A DNA stretch of 41,117 nucleotides from Pseudomonadota bacterium (GTDB taxonomy: Bacteria; Pseudomonadota; Gammaproteobacteria; Burkholderiales; Rhodocyclaceae). Below are positions 26,549-36,613 of this stretch, piece after piece; position 1 is the stretch's first letter, and each line of letters opens with the position of its first letter. The DNA lies in NCBI GenBank assembly GCA_018262195.1, contig JAGTRS010000044.1, forward strand, positions 1 through 41,117. Reading direction: 5' to 3'. The position numbers and the translations under genes are program-made. The notes beneath the pieces are model-generated. The model searched no databases, was not told where the DNA came from, and was given only the letters and a program-made list of their open reading frames with translations.

Positions 26549-27774
26549 CACACCACCGATCCCAACTTGAAGATAGGCAGGTACATAGACACGACCATTC
26601 CGCCAATCAATACACCAAGAACGACCATGATCATTGGTTCCATCAAACTCGCCATTGCGTCAACCGCTTCGTCGACTTCAGCTTCAAAAAAGTCAGCAAC
26701 CTTGGAGAGCATTGAGTCGAGCGCACCAGATTCCTCTCCAATGGCGACCATTTGAGTCACCATATTTGGGAAAAGGTTTACATTTTGCATCGCTGTGGTC
26801 AGATTGGTGCCGCTAGATACTTCACTTTGAATTTGCCGAGTGGCAATTTTGTAAACATGGTTCCCGGCTGCGCCGCCGACGGATTCAAGTGATTCGACAA
26901 GGGGTACTCCAGCTGCAAACATGGTGGATAACGTTCTGGTCCATCGGGCAATGACCGACTTCCGTACAATGTCACCGAAAACTGGCAGCCGAAGAAGGAA
27001 CCGGTCCATCGCCATCTGGACTTTCTCTGATCGCTTCCAGCTCTCTAGAAAGGCATAGAGAGCACCGCCGATTATTCCAAATATAGCCCACCAGTAAGCG
27101 ACAAAAAAGTCTGAAATAGCTATTACGACCAAGGTTGGGGTCGGTAGGTCAGCGCCGAAGTTCTTGAAGACCTCCTTGAACGCTGGAATGACGAATATCA
27201 TGATCACCGCTGTGATGACGAACGCAACTACGAGCACAGCGATCGGGTAAAACAGCGCTGACTTTATTTTGCTCTTGATTGCCAGGATTTTTTCCTTGTA
27301 GGTGGCAAGACGATCTAGCAGGGTGTCGAGAATGCCCGCTTGCTCGCCAGCGGAAACAAGGTTGCAATAGAGCGCGTCAAAGTACAGCGGAAATTTGCGG
27401 AACGCTTGGGATAGCGAACTTCCGGTTTCTACATCAGACTTGATGTCAAGTAATAGCTTTCCGACTGCCGGATTTGAGTGGCCGCGACCGACAATATCGA
27501 AAGACTGCAGCAATGGAACGCCCGATTTCATCATGGTTGCCAATTGTCGGGTGAATAGAGCGATGTCTTTGTCAGTGATTTTTCCGCCAGTTTTAAAACG
27601 GATTTTTTTTACCTTGGTATTGGTGATGCCTTGCCGGCGCAAGGTGGTCTGGACGACCGACTCGCTGGCAACGCGCATCTCGCCACGAACGGTCTTGCCA
27701 TCCTTGTTCCTGCCCTCCCACTGGAAGGTGCTTTCCTTGACTGCCGAGGCCTTGCGTCTTGCGGCGGTAGCCAT
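26548..27774 (-). CDS. pilC: Type IV pilus inner-membrane platform protein PilC
   Basis: PilC anchors the pilus assembly machine in the inner membrane and interacts with the PilB ATPase. The 408-residue protein shows two T2SSF domains (about 75-195 and 275-400; FTRQLATMMKSGVPLLQSFDIV; WTRTLSTMFAAGVPLVESL) and three membrane helices (about 175-200, 222-245, 380-402). N-terminal residues 1-50 are a basic tail typical of PilC. It lies 15 nt after pilB. Confidence 0.97.
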   Translation of the reverse strand: MATAARRKASAVKESTFQWEGRNKDGKTVRGEMRVASESVVQTTLRRQGITNTKVKKIRFKTGGKITDKDIALFTRQLATMMKSGVPLLQSFDIVGRGHSNPAVGKLLLDIKSDVETGSSLSQAFRKFPLYFDALYCNLVSAGEQAGILDTLLDRLATYKEKILAIKSKIKSALFYPIAVLVVAFVITAVIMIFVIPAFKEVFKNFGADLPTPTLVVIAISDFFVAYWWAIFGIIGGALYAFLESWKRSEKVQMAMDRFLLRLPVFGDIVRKSVIARWTRTLSTMFAAGVPLVESLESVGGAAGNHVYKIATRQIQSEVSSGTNLTTAMQNVNLFPNMVTQMVAIGEESGALDSMLSKVADFFEAEVDEAVDAMASLMEPMIMVVLGVLIGGMVVSMYLPIFKLGSVV

Positions 27775-27789
27775 ACAGGTTCCTTTTCG

Positions 27790-29505
27790 TTAAGCGTTGG
27801 TGGTGCTCAGCACCTCGTCAAGCGAGGTCACACCCTGTTTGACTTTGATTAGTCCGGATTCGCGGAGGTTTTTCACGCCTTCCGCTTTGGCCTGGGCACC
27901 CAGATCCAGAGCTGATGCTCCACTCATGATCATGCGCTGCATGGCTTCGGAAATGGGCATGACCTGATAGATGCCAACTCGCCCCTTGTAGCCGGTTCCT
28001 TTGCAGCGTTCGCAACCGCCTGGGCCGAATAGTGTCCAGGAACCATCCAGGTCGCTTTCTGAATAGCCTGCGTCCAGAAGTGCCTGGTCGGGTACTGTCA
28101 TTGGCTTTTTGCAATTGCACAGCCGTCGCGCCAGTCGTTGGGCAGTAATCAGCAACACGCTGGAGGCGATGTTGAACATGGGAACGCCCATGTTCATCAG
28201 CCGGGTCAGCGTTTGCGGTGCATCATTGGTGTGCAGCGTGGAAAGAACCAAGTGACCGGTTTGGGCTGCCTTGATGGATATTTCGGCTGTTTCCAGGTCG
28301 CGGATTTCGCCGACCATGATGATGTCCGGATCCTGGCGCAGGAATGCCTTCAACGCCACGGGGAAGGTCAGGCCGGCGCGGTCGTCTACGTTCACCTGGT
28401 TGATGCCGGATAGATTGATTTCTGCCGGATCTTCTGCGGTCGAAATGTTGATGCCATCCTTGTTCAGGATGTTCAGGCAGGTGTAGAGAGAGACTGTCTT
28501 GCCAGAGCCTGTCGGCCCCGTAACCAATACCATGCCGTAAGGGCGACTGATGGCATCCATCAGTGCGGCTTTTTGCTCGGGTTCGTAGCCAAGCGCCTCG
28601 ATACCCAGCGTTGCTGAACTGGGGTCAAGAATACGCATGACGATTTTTTCACCCTGAAGCGTCGGCAGCGTGCTGACCCGGAAGTCGATTGCGCGGTTTT
28701 TTGAGAGCACCAGTTTCATCCGGCCATCCTGTGGCACACGCTTCTCAGCAATGTTCAGTCGGGATATGACCTTGATACGAGATGCGATCTTTTCCTTGAT
28801 TGCCAACGGTGGCGTTGCGACTTCACGCAAGATACCGTCAACACGGAAACGGATACGGTAGAACTTTTCATACGGTTCGAAGTGAATGTCCGATGCACCA
28901 TCATTAATGGCGTCAAGTAACATTTTTTGGATAAATTTGACGACCGGAGCATCGTCAATTTCCTGCCCGGCGGCTTCGTCAGCCTTGCTGGAGGCTTCTT
29001 CGTCCAGAAAGTCGAGGTTGAGGTCCTCGCTTGTGAAATTTTTCAGCGCCTCGGCTGCGGACTCTGCGTACTTGGTAACTAGCGGCGCCAGTTTCGGGTG
29101 TTCGACGACGATCGGGTCTACGGCTAACCCGGTCTGAAAGCGGATTTCGTCGAGGGCGCGCAGGTTGGTTGGATCGGCGATTGCCACCGATAGGCGATTG
29201 CCGCGTTTGTTGAGCGGGATGACCTTGTGCGTTGCAATCAGCTTGCGGTCAATGGCGTCCGAGGGAATGTGGGCTTCGTCGAAAGCGTTGAGATCAAGCA
29301 GTGGGTAACCAAAGGTATCGGCGACAAAACGAGCAATGTCGATCGCGCTGGACTTTTGGCTCGTAATGATTTGCTCGATCAGCGAGGTCTTGGTGCTGTG
29401 GGCCTGCACCAACAGTTGTTCCGCCTCTGCCTCCTTGAGATGCCCGGCCTGGACGAGCGCACGCGCCAAGCCGCTAAGAGGAGGATTTTGAGGGGTTGCT
29501 GCCAT
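27790..29505 (-). CDS. pilB: Type IV pilus assembly ATPase PilB
   Basis: PilB is the hexameric ATPase that drives pilus extension. The 571 residues include the N-terminal MshEN/T2SSE_N domain, Walker A VTGPTGSGKTVSL, the Asp box, Walker B IIMVGEIRDLETAEI, the His box HLVLSTLHTNDA, and the zinc tetracysteine CNC...CERCKGTGYKGRVG. Length and motifs are normal. No pilin gene is adjacent. The 79-nt gap upstream presumably holds the pilBCD promoter, which I could not define. Confidence 0.97.
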   Translation of the reverse strand: MAATPQNPPLSGLARALVQAGHLKEAEAEQLLVQAHSTKTSLIEQIITSQKSSAIDIARFVADTFGYPLLDLNAFDEAHIPSDAIDRKLIATHKVIPLNKRGNRLSVAIADPTNLRALDEIRFQTGLAVDPIVVEHPKLAPLVTKYAESAAEALKNFTSEDLNLDFLDEEASSKADEAAGQEIDDAPVVKFIQKMLLDAINDGASDIHFEPYEKFYRIRFRVDGILREVATPPLAIKEKIASRIKVISRLNIAEKRVPQDGRMKLVLSKNRAIDFRVSTLPTLQGEKIVMRILDPSSATLGIEALGYEPEQKAALMDAISRPYGMVLVTGPTGSGKTVSLYTCLNILNKDGINISTAEDPAEINLSGINQVNVDDRAGLTFPVALKAFLRQDPDIIMVGEIRDLETAEISIKAAQTGHLVLSTLHTNDAPQTLTRLMNMGVPMFNIASSVLLITAQRLARRLCNCKKPMTVPDQALLDAGYSESDLDGSWTLFGPGGCERCKGTGYKGRVGIYQVMPISEAMQRMIMSGASALDLGAQAKAEGVKNLRESGLIKVKQGVTSLDEVLSTTNA

Positions 29506-29584
29506 TGATCGATGTTAAATGCCGTTTAGATCGCTTGATGATGCTACGTAGGCGATTGTTTGTAAAGGCTGTGGCGGGTTTTGC

Positions 29585-30856
29585 TTAGGCAGCTTCAGGG
29601 CGGAAGATGCGCACCGTGACAACGCTTCGGTCTTGAGTCTGCAAAATTTCTACTGGAATGCCCGCTAGCTTGATGCTTATTCCTGATTCTGGAATGTCTT
29701 GAAAGTGTTCGAGAATAAGGCCGTTGAGCGTTTTGGGGCCATCAATCGGAAAGTTCAGACCCAGCATGCGATTGATGTCCCGTAGGGGGCGCGAACCTTC
29801 GACGATGGCGCTGCCCTCATCTAACCAATGGAGTTCATGACCAAGGCCGGGAAGGGTGGTTGTGAAGTCGCCGACAAATTCCTCAATGATGTCTTCCATG
29901 GTCAGAAGACCGAGGATTTCGCCATACTCGTCTACAACGAAGCCAATGCGCTGGCGGTTTTCCTGGAAAAAGGCAAGCTGCAAAAAAACGGGGGTGCCCG
30001 GGGCAATGTAATAAGGTGACTGCAATTGTTGCAGCAGGGCAGATTCGTCGAAGTCCGGGTCGCCAAGATTGGTAAGCAGGCGGCGAACCGGCAGCACGCC
30101 GATCAATTGGTCCAGCGATTCACGACAGACCGGAAGTCGGCTGTGATGGCTGGTGGCGAGCTGGGCGTGTACCTCATTCCATTCCTGGTCGAGATTGAGT
30201 ATCTCAATGTTGCCGCGGGGCGTCATGACGTCCTCGACGGTAATGTTGTTCAGTTCAAACAGGCTTGAAAGAATTGCATGGTGCTTTTGCGGCATCAGGT
30301 GTGAGGACTCGAGCACCAGACTGCGCAATTCTTCAGGGGATAGCTTGGCCGGGCCATCGGAGCTTTGGGGCGCCAGGCGAAAAAACCGAAGCAGGGCGCT
30401 GGCGAAGAGGTTGATGAACCAGACTGCAGGGTAGAAGAGCCGAAGTAGCGGCGTTAGAACGTAACCCAAGCGGATAGCCAGACGGTCGGCGTGGGTGGCG
30501 CCAATGATCTTGGGGGTGATTTCCGAGAAGACCAGAATGGCAAAGGTGACAGCGAGAGTGCCCACGGCCAGTGCCCACTTTTCTTCACCGAACAGCGCGA
30601 TGGTGATTACCCCGACGAGTGTTGCTGCAGCTGAATTGACTAGATTGTTGCCGAGCAGGATGACGCCGAGCATTTTGTCGGTCTTGTCGAGCAAGGCGAT
30701 TGCTTTTTGTGCACCACGGTGTCCGGATTGAGCCAGATGGCGAAGGCGGAAGCGGTTGCTGGCCATCATGGCTGTTTCGCTTAGCGAAAAGAACGCAGAT
30801 AGTGCCAACAGGACAACCAGCGCTATGAGCAGTGCCGATAGCGGAAATTCATCCAC
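29585..30856 (-). CDS. HlyC/CorC-family (CNNM-type) transporter protein
   Basis: A 423-residue membrane protein with an N-terminal DUF21/CNNM domain (about 1-190; LLALSAFFSLSETAMMASNRFRLR and several helices), two CBS domains (about 205-330; VMTPRGNIEILN; IGFVVDEYGEILGLLTMEDIIEE) and a C-terminal CorC_HlyC domain (LEHFQDIPESGISIKLAG). Members are linked to Mg2+/Co2+ efflux. It starts with a GTG 4 nt after the CcsA-like gene stop. Confidence 0.93.
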   Translation of the reverse strand: MDEFPLSALLIALVVLLALSAFFSLSETAMMASNRFRLRHLAQSGHRGAQKAIALLDKTDKMLGVILLGNNLVNSAAATLVGVITIALFGEEKWALAVGTLAVTFAILVFSEITPKIIGATHADRLAIRLGYVLTPLLRLFYPAVWFINLFASALLRFFRLAPQSSDGPAKLSPEELRSLVLESSHLMPQKHHAILSSLFELNNITVEDVMTPRGNIEILNLDQEWNEVHAQLATSHHSRLPVCRESLDQLIGVLPVRRLLTNLGDPDFDESALLQQLQSPYYIAPGTPVFLQLAFFQENRQRIGFVVDEYGEILGLLTMEDIIEEFVGDFTTTLPGLGHELHWLDEGSAIVEGSRPLRDINRMLGLNFPIDGPKTLNGLILEHFQDIPESGISIKLAGIPVEILQTQDRSVVTVRIFRPEAA

Positions 30857-30859
30857 GAC

Positions 30860-31699
30860 TTAGACTCGTCCCAGGATGACTTCAGCGACAAAACGGCTGC
30901 CCACATAGGCGAGGATCAGCAAGGCAAACCCCGCGAGGGTCCAGCGCAGTGCGCGCTTGCCACGCCAGCCCCAGGCATGGCGGCCAATCAGCAGTGTCGC
31001 AAATATGCCCCATGACGCGAAGGCGAACAGGGTTTTATGGTCAACCGTTAACGGCTTGCCGAATAGCGCCTCGGAGAAAAAGACCCCGCTGCCGACGGTC
31101 AGTGTGAGCAGGACAAAACCGACCAGCAGCATTTTGAATAGCAACGATTCCATGGTCAGAAGTGGCGGCAGGCTCGCCAAGCTGCGTTTCAGGGAACGAT
31201 TGTGCAATGATCGTTCGGTGAATCCCATAAAAATGGCGTGAAGAGCGGAAAGCGTAAGCAGACTGTAGGCCAGCATGGCGGCCAGAAAGTGCAGCTTGAA
31301 GCCGGTAGCGCTGGCGTGAGCGACCAGATGAACATTCGGGAAAATCACTGGCAGTAAGGTGCAGGCAGCGGCCAGGGGCAGGACCATGGGCTGCATGCCT
31401 TCCATGCGAGCCATGAAACTTTCCAGCCAGTAGATCAGTACCGCCAGCCACATCATTAGCGATAGCGCGAAGCTGAATGAAAAGCGCATGCCGGCCTCTG
31501 CGAACAGGGCCTCGTACAGCCCGGCGGCGTGGATTGCGAGGGCGACGGCAATGGTCAAACGTTCCCAAGTTTGCATCGGGCAGGCAACGCACTGATTCTC
31601 GCTTTCGCGCCAGCGTGTGTTCCAGAAATGGAAGCCGAGGGCTCCGTAAATCAGGGCGGCGAGGATGTGCGGCAGAAGCTGAATTACAATATCGACCAT
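30860..31699 (-). CDS. CcsA/YpjD-like cytochrome c assembly-family membrane protein
   Basis: A 279-residue protein with about eight membrane helices and the CcsA-type core (HFLAAMLAYSLLTLSALHAIFM; LTLTVGSGVFFSEALFGKPLTVDHKTLFAFASWGIFATLL), including conserved histidines. Some relatives handle heme for cytochrome c maturation; the E. coli relative YpjD is poorly defined. It is divergent from ffh with only 29 nt between starts, a very common arrangement. It is upstream of the CorC-like gene. Confidence 0.92.
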   Translation of the reverse strand: MVDIVIQLLPHILAALIYGALGFHFWNTRWRESENQCVACPMQTWERLTIAVALAIHAAGLYEALFAEAGMRFSFSFALSLMMWLAVLIYWLESFMARMEGMQPMVLPLAAACTLLPVIFPNVHLVAHASATGFKLHFLAAMLAYSLLTLSALHAIFMGFTERSLHNRSLKRSLASLPPLLTMESLLFKMLLVGFVLLTLTVGSGVFFSEALFGKPLTVDHKTLFAFASWGIFATLLIGRHAWGWRGKRALRWTLAGFALLILAYVGSRFVAEVILGRV

Positions 31700-31728
31700 C
31701 CTTGAATTCTACTAGAAGCCCAAACGAC

Positions 31729-33096
31729 ATGCTCGATAACCTGACCAACCGCCTTGCCCGCGTCATGAAGACGTTGAAGGGCGAAGCGCGCCTGACCGAA
31801 ACCAACATCGGCGATGCCTTGCGCGAAGTGCGTATGGCGCTACTGGAGGCCGATGTGGCCTTGCCGGTAGTCAAGGATTTCATCGCAGCGGTCAAGGAAA
31901 AAGCAGTCGGCGAAGAGGTGATTGGTTCGCTCAGTCCTGGGCAGGCGTTGATAGGTGTCGTGCATGCCGAACTGACCAAGATCATGGGGGATGCCCACGA
32001 AGGTATCAATTTCAACACTCAGCCACCGGCCATCGTGCTGATGGCGGGCTTGCAAGGTGCCGGCAAGACGACAACGGTTGGCAAGTTGGCCAAATTTCTC
32101 AAGGAAAATCACAAGAAAAAAGTCTTGGTCGTTTCCTGTGACGTTTATCGTCCGGCTGCTATTGAACAGTTGAAGTCGGTAGCTGCGCAGGCGGGTGTTG
32201 ATTTCTTCCCGTCTGCTGTTGGTGAGAAGCCGGAAGCGATCGCTGCGAGCGCCATCGATTGGGCCAAGCGCCATTACCACGACGTCCTGCTGGTGGATAC
32301 CGCGGGGCGACTGGCTATCGATGAAGAGATGATGGCCGAAATCAAGCGTCTGCATACAGCGATCAACCCGATTGAAACGCTGTTTGTGGTCGATGCCATG
32401 CTCGGTCAAGATGCGGTCAATACCGCCAAGGCCTTCAACGAGGCTTTGCCATTGACCGGCGTTGTGTTGACCAAGCTGGATGGCGATGCGCGTGGTGGCG
32501 CGGCGTTGTCGGTGCGCCACATCACTGGCAAGCCAATCAAATTTGCCGGTGTTGGCGAAAAGCTGACCGGTCTGGAAGCATTCCACCCCGAGCGGATGGC
32601 ATCGCGGATTCTCGGCATGGGTGACGTGCTATCGCTGATCGAAGAGGCTCGCAAGGGGCTGAACGAGGAAAAAGCGGTTGCCTTCGCCAAAAAACTGAAA
32701 TCGGGCAAAGGCTTTGATCTCAACGATTTCAAGGAGCAGATGGCCCAGATGCGCAACATGGGTGGTCTGTCAGCGTTGATGGACAAGATGCCGGCCCAGA
32801 TTGCCCAGGCGGCCGGCCAGTTGCCAGCGGGGGCTGAGAACAAGATGATCGGTCGGGTCGAAGGCATCATCAATTCGATGACACCGGCCGAGCGAGCCAA
32901 GCCTGAACTGATCAAGGCCAGCAGAAAGCGTCGTATCGCGATGGGGGCGGGGGTGCAGGTTCAGGAAGTGAACCGGCTGCTCAATCAGTTTGAAACGACC
33001 CAGAAGATGATGAAGCAGTTTTCCAAGGGCGGCATCGGCAAGTTGATGCGCGGCATGAAAGGCATGATGCCCGGCATGGGTGGAATGGGGCGCTGA
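31729..33096 (+). CDS. ffh: Signal recognition particle GTPase Ffh
   Basis: Ffh binds 4.5S RNA and signal sequences and targets membrane proteins to FtsY. The 455-residue protein has the N domain, the G domain with LMAGLQGAGKTTTVGKLA, DVYRPAAIEQL, DTAGRLAIDEEMM and TKLDGDARGG, and the Met-rich M domain (MAQMRNMGGLSALMDKMP; C-terminus MRGMKGMMPGMGGMG). The start is the ATG at 31729; an upstream extension overlaps the CcsA-like gene and is rejected. The stop abuts the convergent lytic transglycosylase stop with no space. Confidence 0.98.
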   Translation: MLDNLTNRLARVMKTLKGEARLTETNIGDALREVRMALLEADVALPVVKDFIAAVKEKAVGEEVIGSLSPGQALIGVVHAELTKIMGDAHEGINFNTQPPAIVLMAGLQGAGKTTTVGKLAKFLKENHKKKVLVVSCDVYRPAAIEQLKSVAAQAGVDFFPSAVGEKPEAIAASAIDWAKRHYHDVLLVDTAGRLAIDEEMMAEIKRLHTAINPIETLFVVDAMLGQDAVNTAKAFNEALPLTGVVLTKLDGDARGGAALSVRHITGKPIKFAGVGEKLTGLEAFHPERMASRILGMGDVLSLIEEARKGLNEEKAVAFAKKLKSGKGFDLNDFKEQMAQMRNMGGLSALMDKMPAQIAQAAGQLPAGAENKMIGRVEGIINSMTPAERAKPELIKASRKRRIAMGAGVQVQEVNRLLNQFETTQKMMKQFSKGGIGKLMRGMKGMMPGMGGMGR

Positions 33097-33708
33097 TCAG
33101 CGGGCAGCCTGCGCCAAGCGGGCCGTTTTTTCGTAGCCCCACTGGTTTTGCCAGGCTGCCCGAACCATGTTCGGGTACTCCGGCTTGCCCAGACTGCCGT
33201 TGTAGCGACCTAGGGCGCGGAAGAGGTCGCCACGCTCTATATCCAGATAGTGGCGCAGGATCGTGCAGCCATAACGCAGGCTGGTGCGCAGGTCGAAGAG
33301 GTTGTCGTCCGGACGTCCAATGACTTTTACCCAAAATGGCATGACCTGCATGTAGCCGCGGGCGCCGGCTGATGATACGGCGTACTTGCGGAACCCGGAC
33401 TCGACTTGCATCAGCCCGAGTACCAGTTGAGGATCCAGGCCGGCCCGCGTTGCTTCGTAATGCACGCTACGCAACAGATCAATACGATATTCCCGGTTCG
33501 GAATACGCTTTTCCAGGCGGGGTGACATGGCAGCCAGCCATTCGACCGCCTCCATGGGGGTCTTGAACGAACTGACGGCCGGGCGAGAGTCTGATACGGC
33601 CTTGTGCAATGCCGCCTGCACGCTGGCCGAGAGCGGTTCGTACTTCTGTGCGCCGGCATGGGCTGCCGACGCGCCAAGCAATACGAGGGCCGCAATCAGG
33701 CGGCGCAC
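33097..33708 (-). CDS. Lytic transglycosylase (SLT domain)
   Basis: An exported peptidoglycan-cleaving enzyme of 203 residues with a signal peptide ([17 protein letters not shown]) and an SLT domain at about 80-190. Catalytic E103 lies in LMQVESGF, followed by [12 protein letters not shown] and YNGS. The start is a GTG overlapping the proS end by 13 nt, suggesting co-expression with proS. Its stop touches that of ffh inside a 12-bp palindrome (33091-33102). Confidence 0.93.
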   Translation of the reverse strand: MRRLIAALVLLGASAAHAGAQKYEPLSASVQAALHKAVSDSRPAVSSFKTPMEAVEWLAAMSPRLEKRIPNREYRIDLLRSVHYEATRAGLDPQLVLGLMQVESGFRKYAVSSAGARGYMQVMPFWVKVIGRPDDNLFDLRTSLRYGCTILRHYLDIERGDLFRALGRYNGSLGKPEYPNMVRAAWQNQWGYEKTARLAQAAR

Positions 33709-35426
33709 AGCTTCCCTTGCAGGAGGGGCAGGATTTCACCTTGTGCAACCATCGTTGCCTCTGCATCGGTGCGGCTCTTGTACTCGACCTGGCCCTCTTT
33801 CAGACCTCTCTCGCCGATCACTACGCGATGCGGGATACCGATCAGTTCCATGTCCGCAAACATCACGCCTGGGCGCTCATTACGGTCATCAAGCACGACA
33901 TCGATGCCAGCCTTCTTGAGGTCGGCGTAAAGCTGATCGGCAGCTGCCTTGATGGCATCGCTCTTGTGATAACCCATCGGCACGATGCAGACTTCGAACG
34001 GGGCGATGGCAGGCGGCAGGATAATGCCCTTGTCGTCATTGCCTTGCTCGATAGCGGCGCCGACGATGCGCGAGACGCCGATGCCGTAACAGCCCATTTC
34101 CATGATCTGGCTCTTGCCGCTGTCGTCCAGGTAGGCGCAGTTCAAGGCCTCGGCATATTTCTGGCGCAGTTGGAAAATGTGTCCGACCTCAATGCCGCGC
34201 AGGATTTCCAATTTGCCCTGGCCATCAGGAGAAGGGTCGCCGGCAACGACGTTACGAATATCGAAAACCTCAGGCTCGGGCAGGTCTCGGCCGAAATTGA
34301 CACCTGTTATGTGATAGCCAGCCTCATTGGCGCCACACACGAAATCGCTCATGTTGGCCACGCTGCGGTCGGCAAACACGGCTACCTTGGTAGCGTCGAT
34401 CGCAACCGGACCAATGAATCCCGGCTTGCAGCCCAGTCGTGCGATCACTTCTTCGTCCGTGGCGAAGCGAAATGGATTGATGGCGGCAATTTTGCTGGCC
34501 TTGATTTCATTCAGTTCGTGGTCGCCACGCAGCAGCAGCAGGGCAAAGGTTTGACTACCATCTTCCTTCTCGCTCATGACGGCAATCGATTTGACGATCT
34601 TGTCGAGCGGCAGTTCGAGAAACTTGGCGACATCGACGCAGGCCATTTTGCCCGGCGTATGGGTCTTTTCCATCGGCTTGGCAGCAGCGCTACGTAGGGT
34701 GCTTGGCGCAACAGCTTCAGCTAGTTCGACGTTGGCGGCATAGCCGGAGTCCGGGCAGAAAGCGATATCGTCCTCGCCGGAATCGGCCAGAACATGGAAC
34801 TCATGCGAGCCGGTGCCGCCGATCGAACCGGTGTCAGCAGCGACGGCGCGGAACTTCAGGCCGAGGCGGGTAAAGATTCGGCTGTACGTGTCGTACATGT
34901 TGCCGTACTCGCGCTTCAGGTCTTCAAAGGAGCTGTGGAAAGAGTAGCCGTCCTTCATCAGGAACTCACGGCCGCGCATTACGCCAAAACGGGGGCGGAT
35001 CTCGTCGCGGAACTTGGTCTGGATCTGGTAAAGGTGAATTGGTAGTTGGCGATAGCTTTTCACGTCACGCCGCACGACGTCGGTAATTACTTCTTCGTGT
35101 GTCGGGCCAATGACGAATTCGCGTTGATGGCGATCCTTGAAACGTAGCAGTTCCGGGCCGTACTGTTCCCAGCGGCCGGACTCTTGCCACAGTTCAGCAG
35201 GTTGAACTGCCGGCATCAGCAACTCCAGCGCACCTGCATTATTCATCTCTTCGCGCACAATATTCTCGACCTTGCGTAGTACTCGCAACCCCAAGGGCAT
35301 CCAGGTGTAAATGCCTGCAGCGGCACGTTTGATATAGCCAGCCCGCAGCATCATTTTCTGGCTGATGACTTCGGCGTCGGAGGGCGCTTCCTTGAGAGTG
35401 GTAAAAAAGAACTGCGAAGTGCGCAT
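33696..35426 (-). CDS. proS: Prolyl-tRNA synthetase
   Basis: ProS charges tRNA-Pro. The 576-residue bacterial-type enzyme has the class II core ([50 protein letters not shown]), the YbaK-like editing insertion (about 225-400) and the C-terminal anticodon-binding domain ([14 protein letters not shown]). The ATG at 35426 matches the family N-terminus ([20 protein letters not shown]). It is divergent from rppH with a 112-nt gap. Confidence 0.98.
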   Translation of the reverse strand: MRTSQFFFTTLKEAPSDAEVISQKMMLRAGYIKRAAAGIYTWMPLGLRVLRKVENIVREEMNNAGALELLMPAVQPAELWQESGRWEQYGPELLRFKDRHQREFVIGPTHEEVITDVVRRDVKSYRQLPIHLYQIQTKFRDEIRPRFGVMRGREFLMKDGYSFHSSFEDLKREYGNMYDTYSRIFTRLGLKFRAVAADTGSIGGTGSHEFHVLADSGEDDIAFCPDSGYAANVELAEAVAPSTLRSAAAKPMEKTHTPGKMACVDVAKFLELPLDKIVKSIAVMSEKEDGSQTFALLLLRGDHELNEIKASKIAAINPFRFATDEEVIARLGCKPGFIGPVAIDATKVAVFADRSVANMSDFVCGANEAGYHITGVNFGRDLPEPEVFDIRNVVAGDPSPDGQGKLEILRGIEVGHIFQLRQKYAEALNCAYLDDSGKSQIMEMGCYGIGVSRIVGAAIEQGNDDKGIILPPAIAPFEVCIVPMGYHKSDAIKAAADQLYADLKKAGIDVVLDDRNERPGVMFADMELIGIPHRVVIGERGLKEGQVEYKSRTDAEATMVAQGEILPLLQGKLCAA

Positions 35427-35538
35427 GGGATGCTCTTGAATTCGTTGCGAAACCTCGATTTTACACGGTCCCGCTTCTTTGCATGTGGGCGCCCTTTGTG
35501 AAAGAATCCGGGTAACTATTAATTTTTGCAGGATTTCT

Positions 35539-36087
35539 ATGCTCGATCGTGAAGGCTATCGCCCGAACGTCGGCATCATTCTTTGTAACGGAAGGAACGA
35601 GGTTTTCTGGGGTAAGCGCATACGGGAGCATTCCTGGCAGTTTCCACAAGGTGGCATCAAGCGCGGCGAAACGCCCGAAGAAGCCATGTTTCGTGAACTG
35701 CATGAAGAGGTCGGGCTTCTGCCCGAGCACGTGCGCATCCTCGGACGAACCAAGGGCTGGTTGCGTTATGAAGTGCCGACACACTGGATCAAGCGCGAAT
35801 GGCGCGGTTCCTACAAAGGCCAGAAGCAAATCTGGTTTCTGCTGCGACTGGTCGGACGTGACAGCGACGTCAGTCTGCGTGCGACCAATAAGCCCGAGTT
35901 TGATGCTTGGCGCTGGAACGATTACTGGGTGCCGCTCGATGCAGTGATCGAGTTCAAGAGGCTCGTTTATGAGCAGGCGCTCAATGAGCTCGTTCGCTTT
36001 CTTGATTTTGATCGCAAAGGGGGGCGCCATAGAAAAGACCAGGAGCCCTTTCCCGATCTTTCTGACAGTGTTCAGCCCGGAGAGTAG
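35539..36087 (+). CDS. rppH: RNA pyrophosphohydrolase RppH
   Basis: RppH removes pyrophosphate from mRNA 5' ends and starts their decay. From the ATG at 35539 (AGGA ribosome site) it has 182 residues: [17 protein letters not shown], the Nudix box beginning at G38 ([23 protein letters not shown]), and [19 protein letters not shown] and RWNDYW, all typical. The CNP1-like gene starts 2 nt after its stop. The longer frame from 35479 is not supported by the family. Confidence 0.97.
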   Translation: MLDREGYRPNVGIILCNGRNEVFWGKRIREHSWQFPQGGIKRGETPEEAMFRELHEEVGLLPEHVRILGRTKGWLRYEVPTHWIKREWRGSYKGQKQIWFLLRLVGRDSDVSLRATNKPEFDAWRWNDYWVPLDAVIEFKRLVYEQALNELVRFLDFDRKGGRHRKDQEPFPDLSDSVQPGE

Positions 36088-36089
36088 GC

Positions 36090-36611
36090 ATGTACTGGTT
36101 TAGTAAAGTTGCGCTCTCGCTGATCTCTTTGTTGGCGACGTACTCTTTGGCCTGGGCAGACTTCGAAGAAGATTACGAAAGCAAGCAATGGCAGGAGGTC
36201 GAGGTAACCCTTCCGGAGGCGCCAAAGGAGCGTAATCTTGTGTCCTTTTACGTCAGTGCGGCCACCAGCAATCGTTTCTATATCGATGCTTCGACATTGA
36301 GCGTCGGTGGTGACGGGGTGGTGCGTTACGTTCTATTGGTTTTGTCACCCGAAGGTGGGCGTAATGTCACCTTCGAAGGAATGCGTTGCGAGTCGCGGGA
36401 GCGGCGAATCTATGCCTCAGGGCGGTTGGACGGCTCGTGGTCAAAGGCCCGCAAAAACGAGTGGGTTCGCATTCAGGATGCTTATGCCAATCGACATCAT
36501 GCGGCACTCTTTCTCGACTATTTCTGTCCGTTTGGCAACATCGTACACAATGCGGCAGAGGCCAGAAATGCGTTGATGCTTGGTGGTCACCCAGATAACA
36601 AGCGCTGGTAA
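36090..36611 (+). CDS. CNP1-like family exported protein
   Basis: A 173-residue exported protein with a signal peptide ([20 protein letters not shown]). The domain pattern ([72 protein letters not shown]) fits the CNP1-like family of betaproteobacteria. The function is unknown; it is presumably periplasmic or membrane-associated. It sits between rppH and coq7 in a tight operon (2 nt gaps on both sides), which is common for this family. Confidence 0.85.
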   Translation: MYWFSKVALSLISLLATYSLAWADFEEDYESKQWQEVEVTLPEAPKERNLVSFYVSAATSNRFYIDASTLSVGGDGVVRYVLLVLSPEGGRNVTFEGMRCESRERRIYASGRLDGSWSKARKNEWVRIQDAYANRHHAALFLDYFCPFGNIVHNAAEARNALMLGGHPDNKRW

Positions 36612-36613
36612 AA

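Noticed and set aside
33609..34697. + strand frame of 362 residues opposite proS
   Set aside because: Antisense shadow of a well-conserved synthetase.
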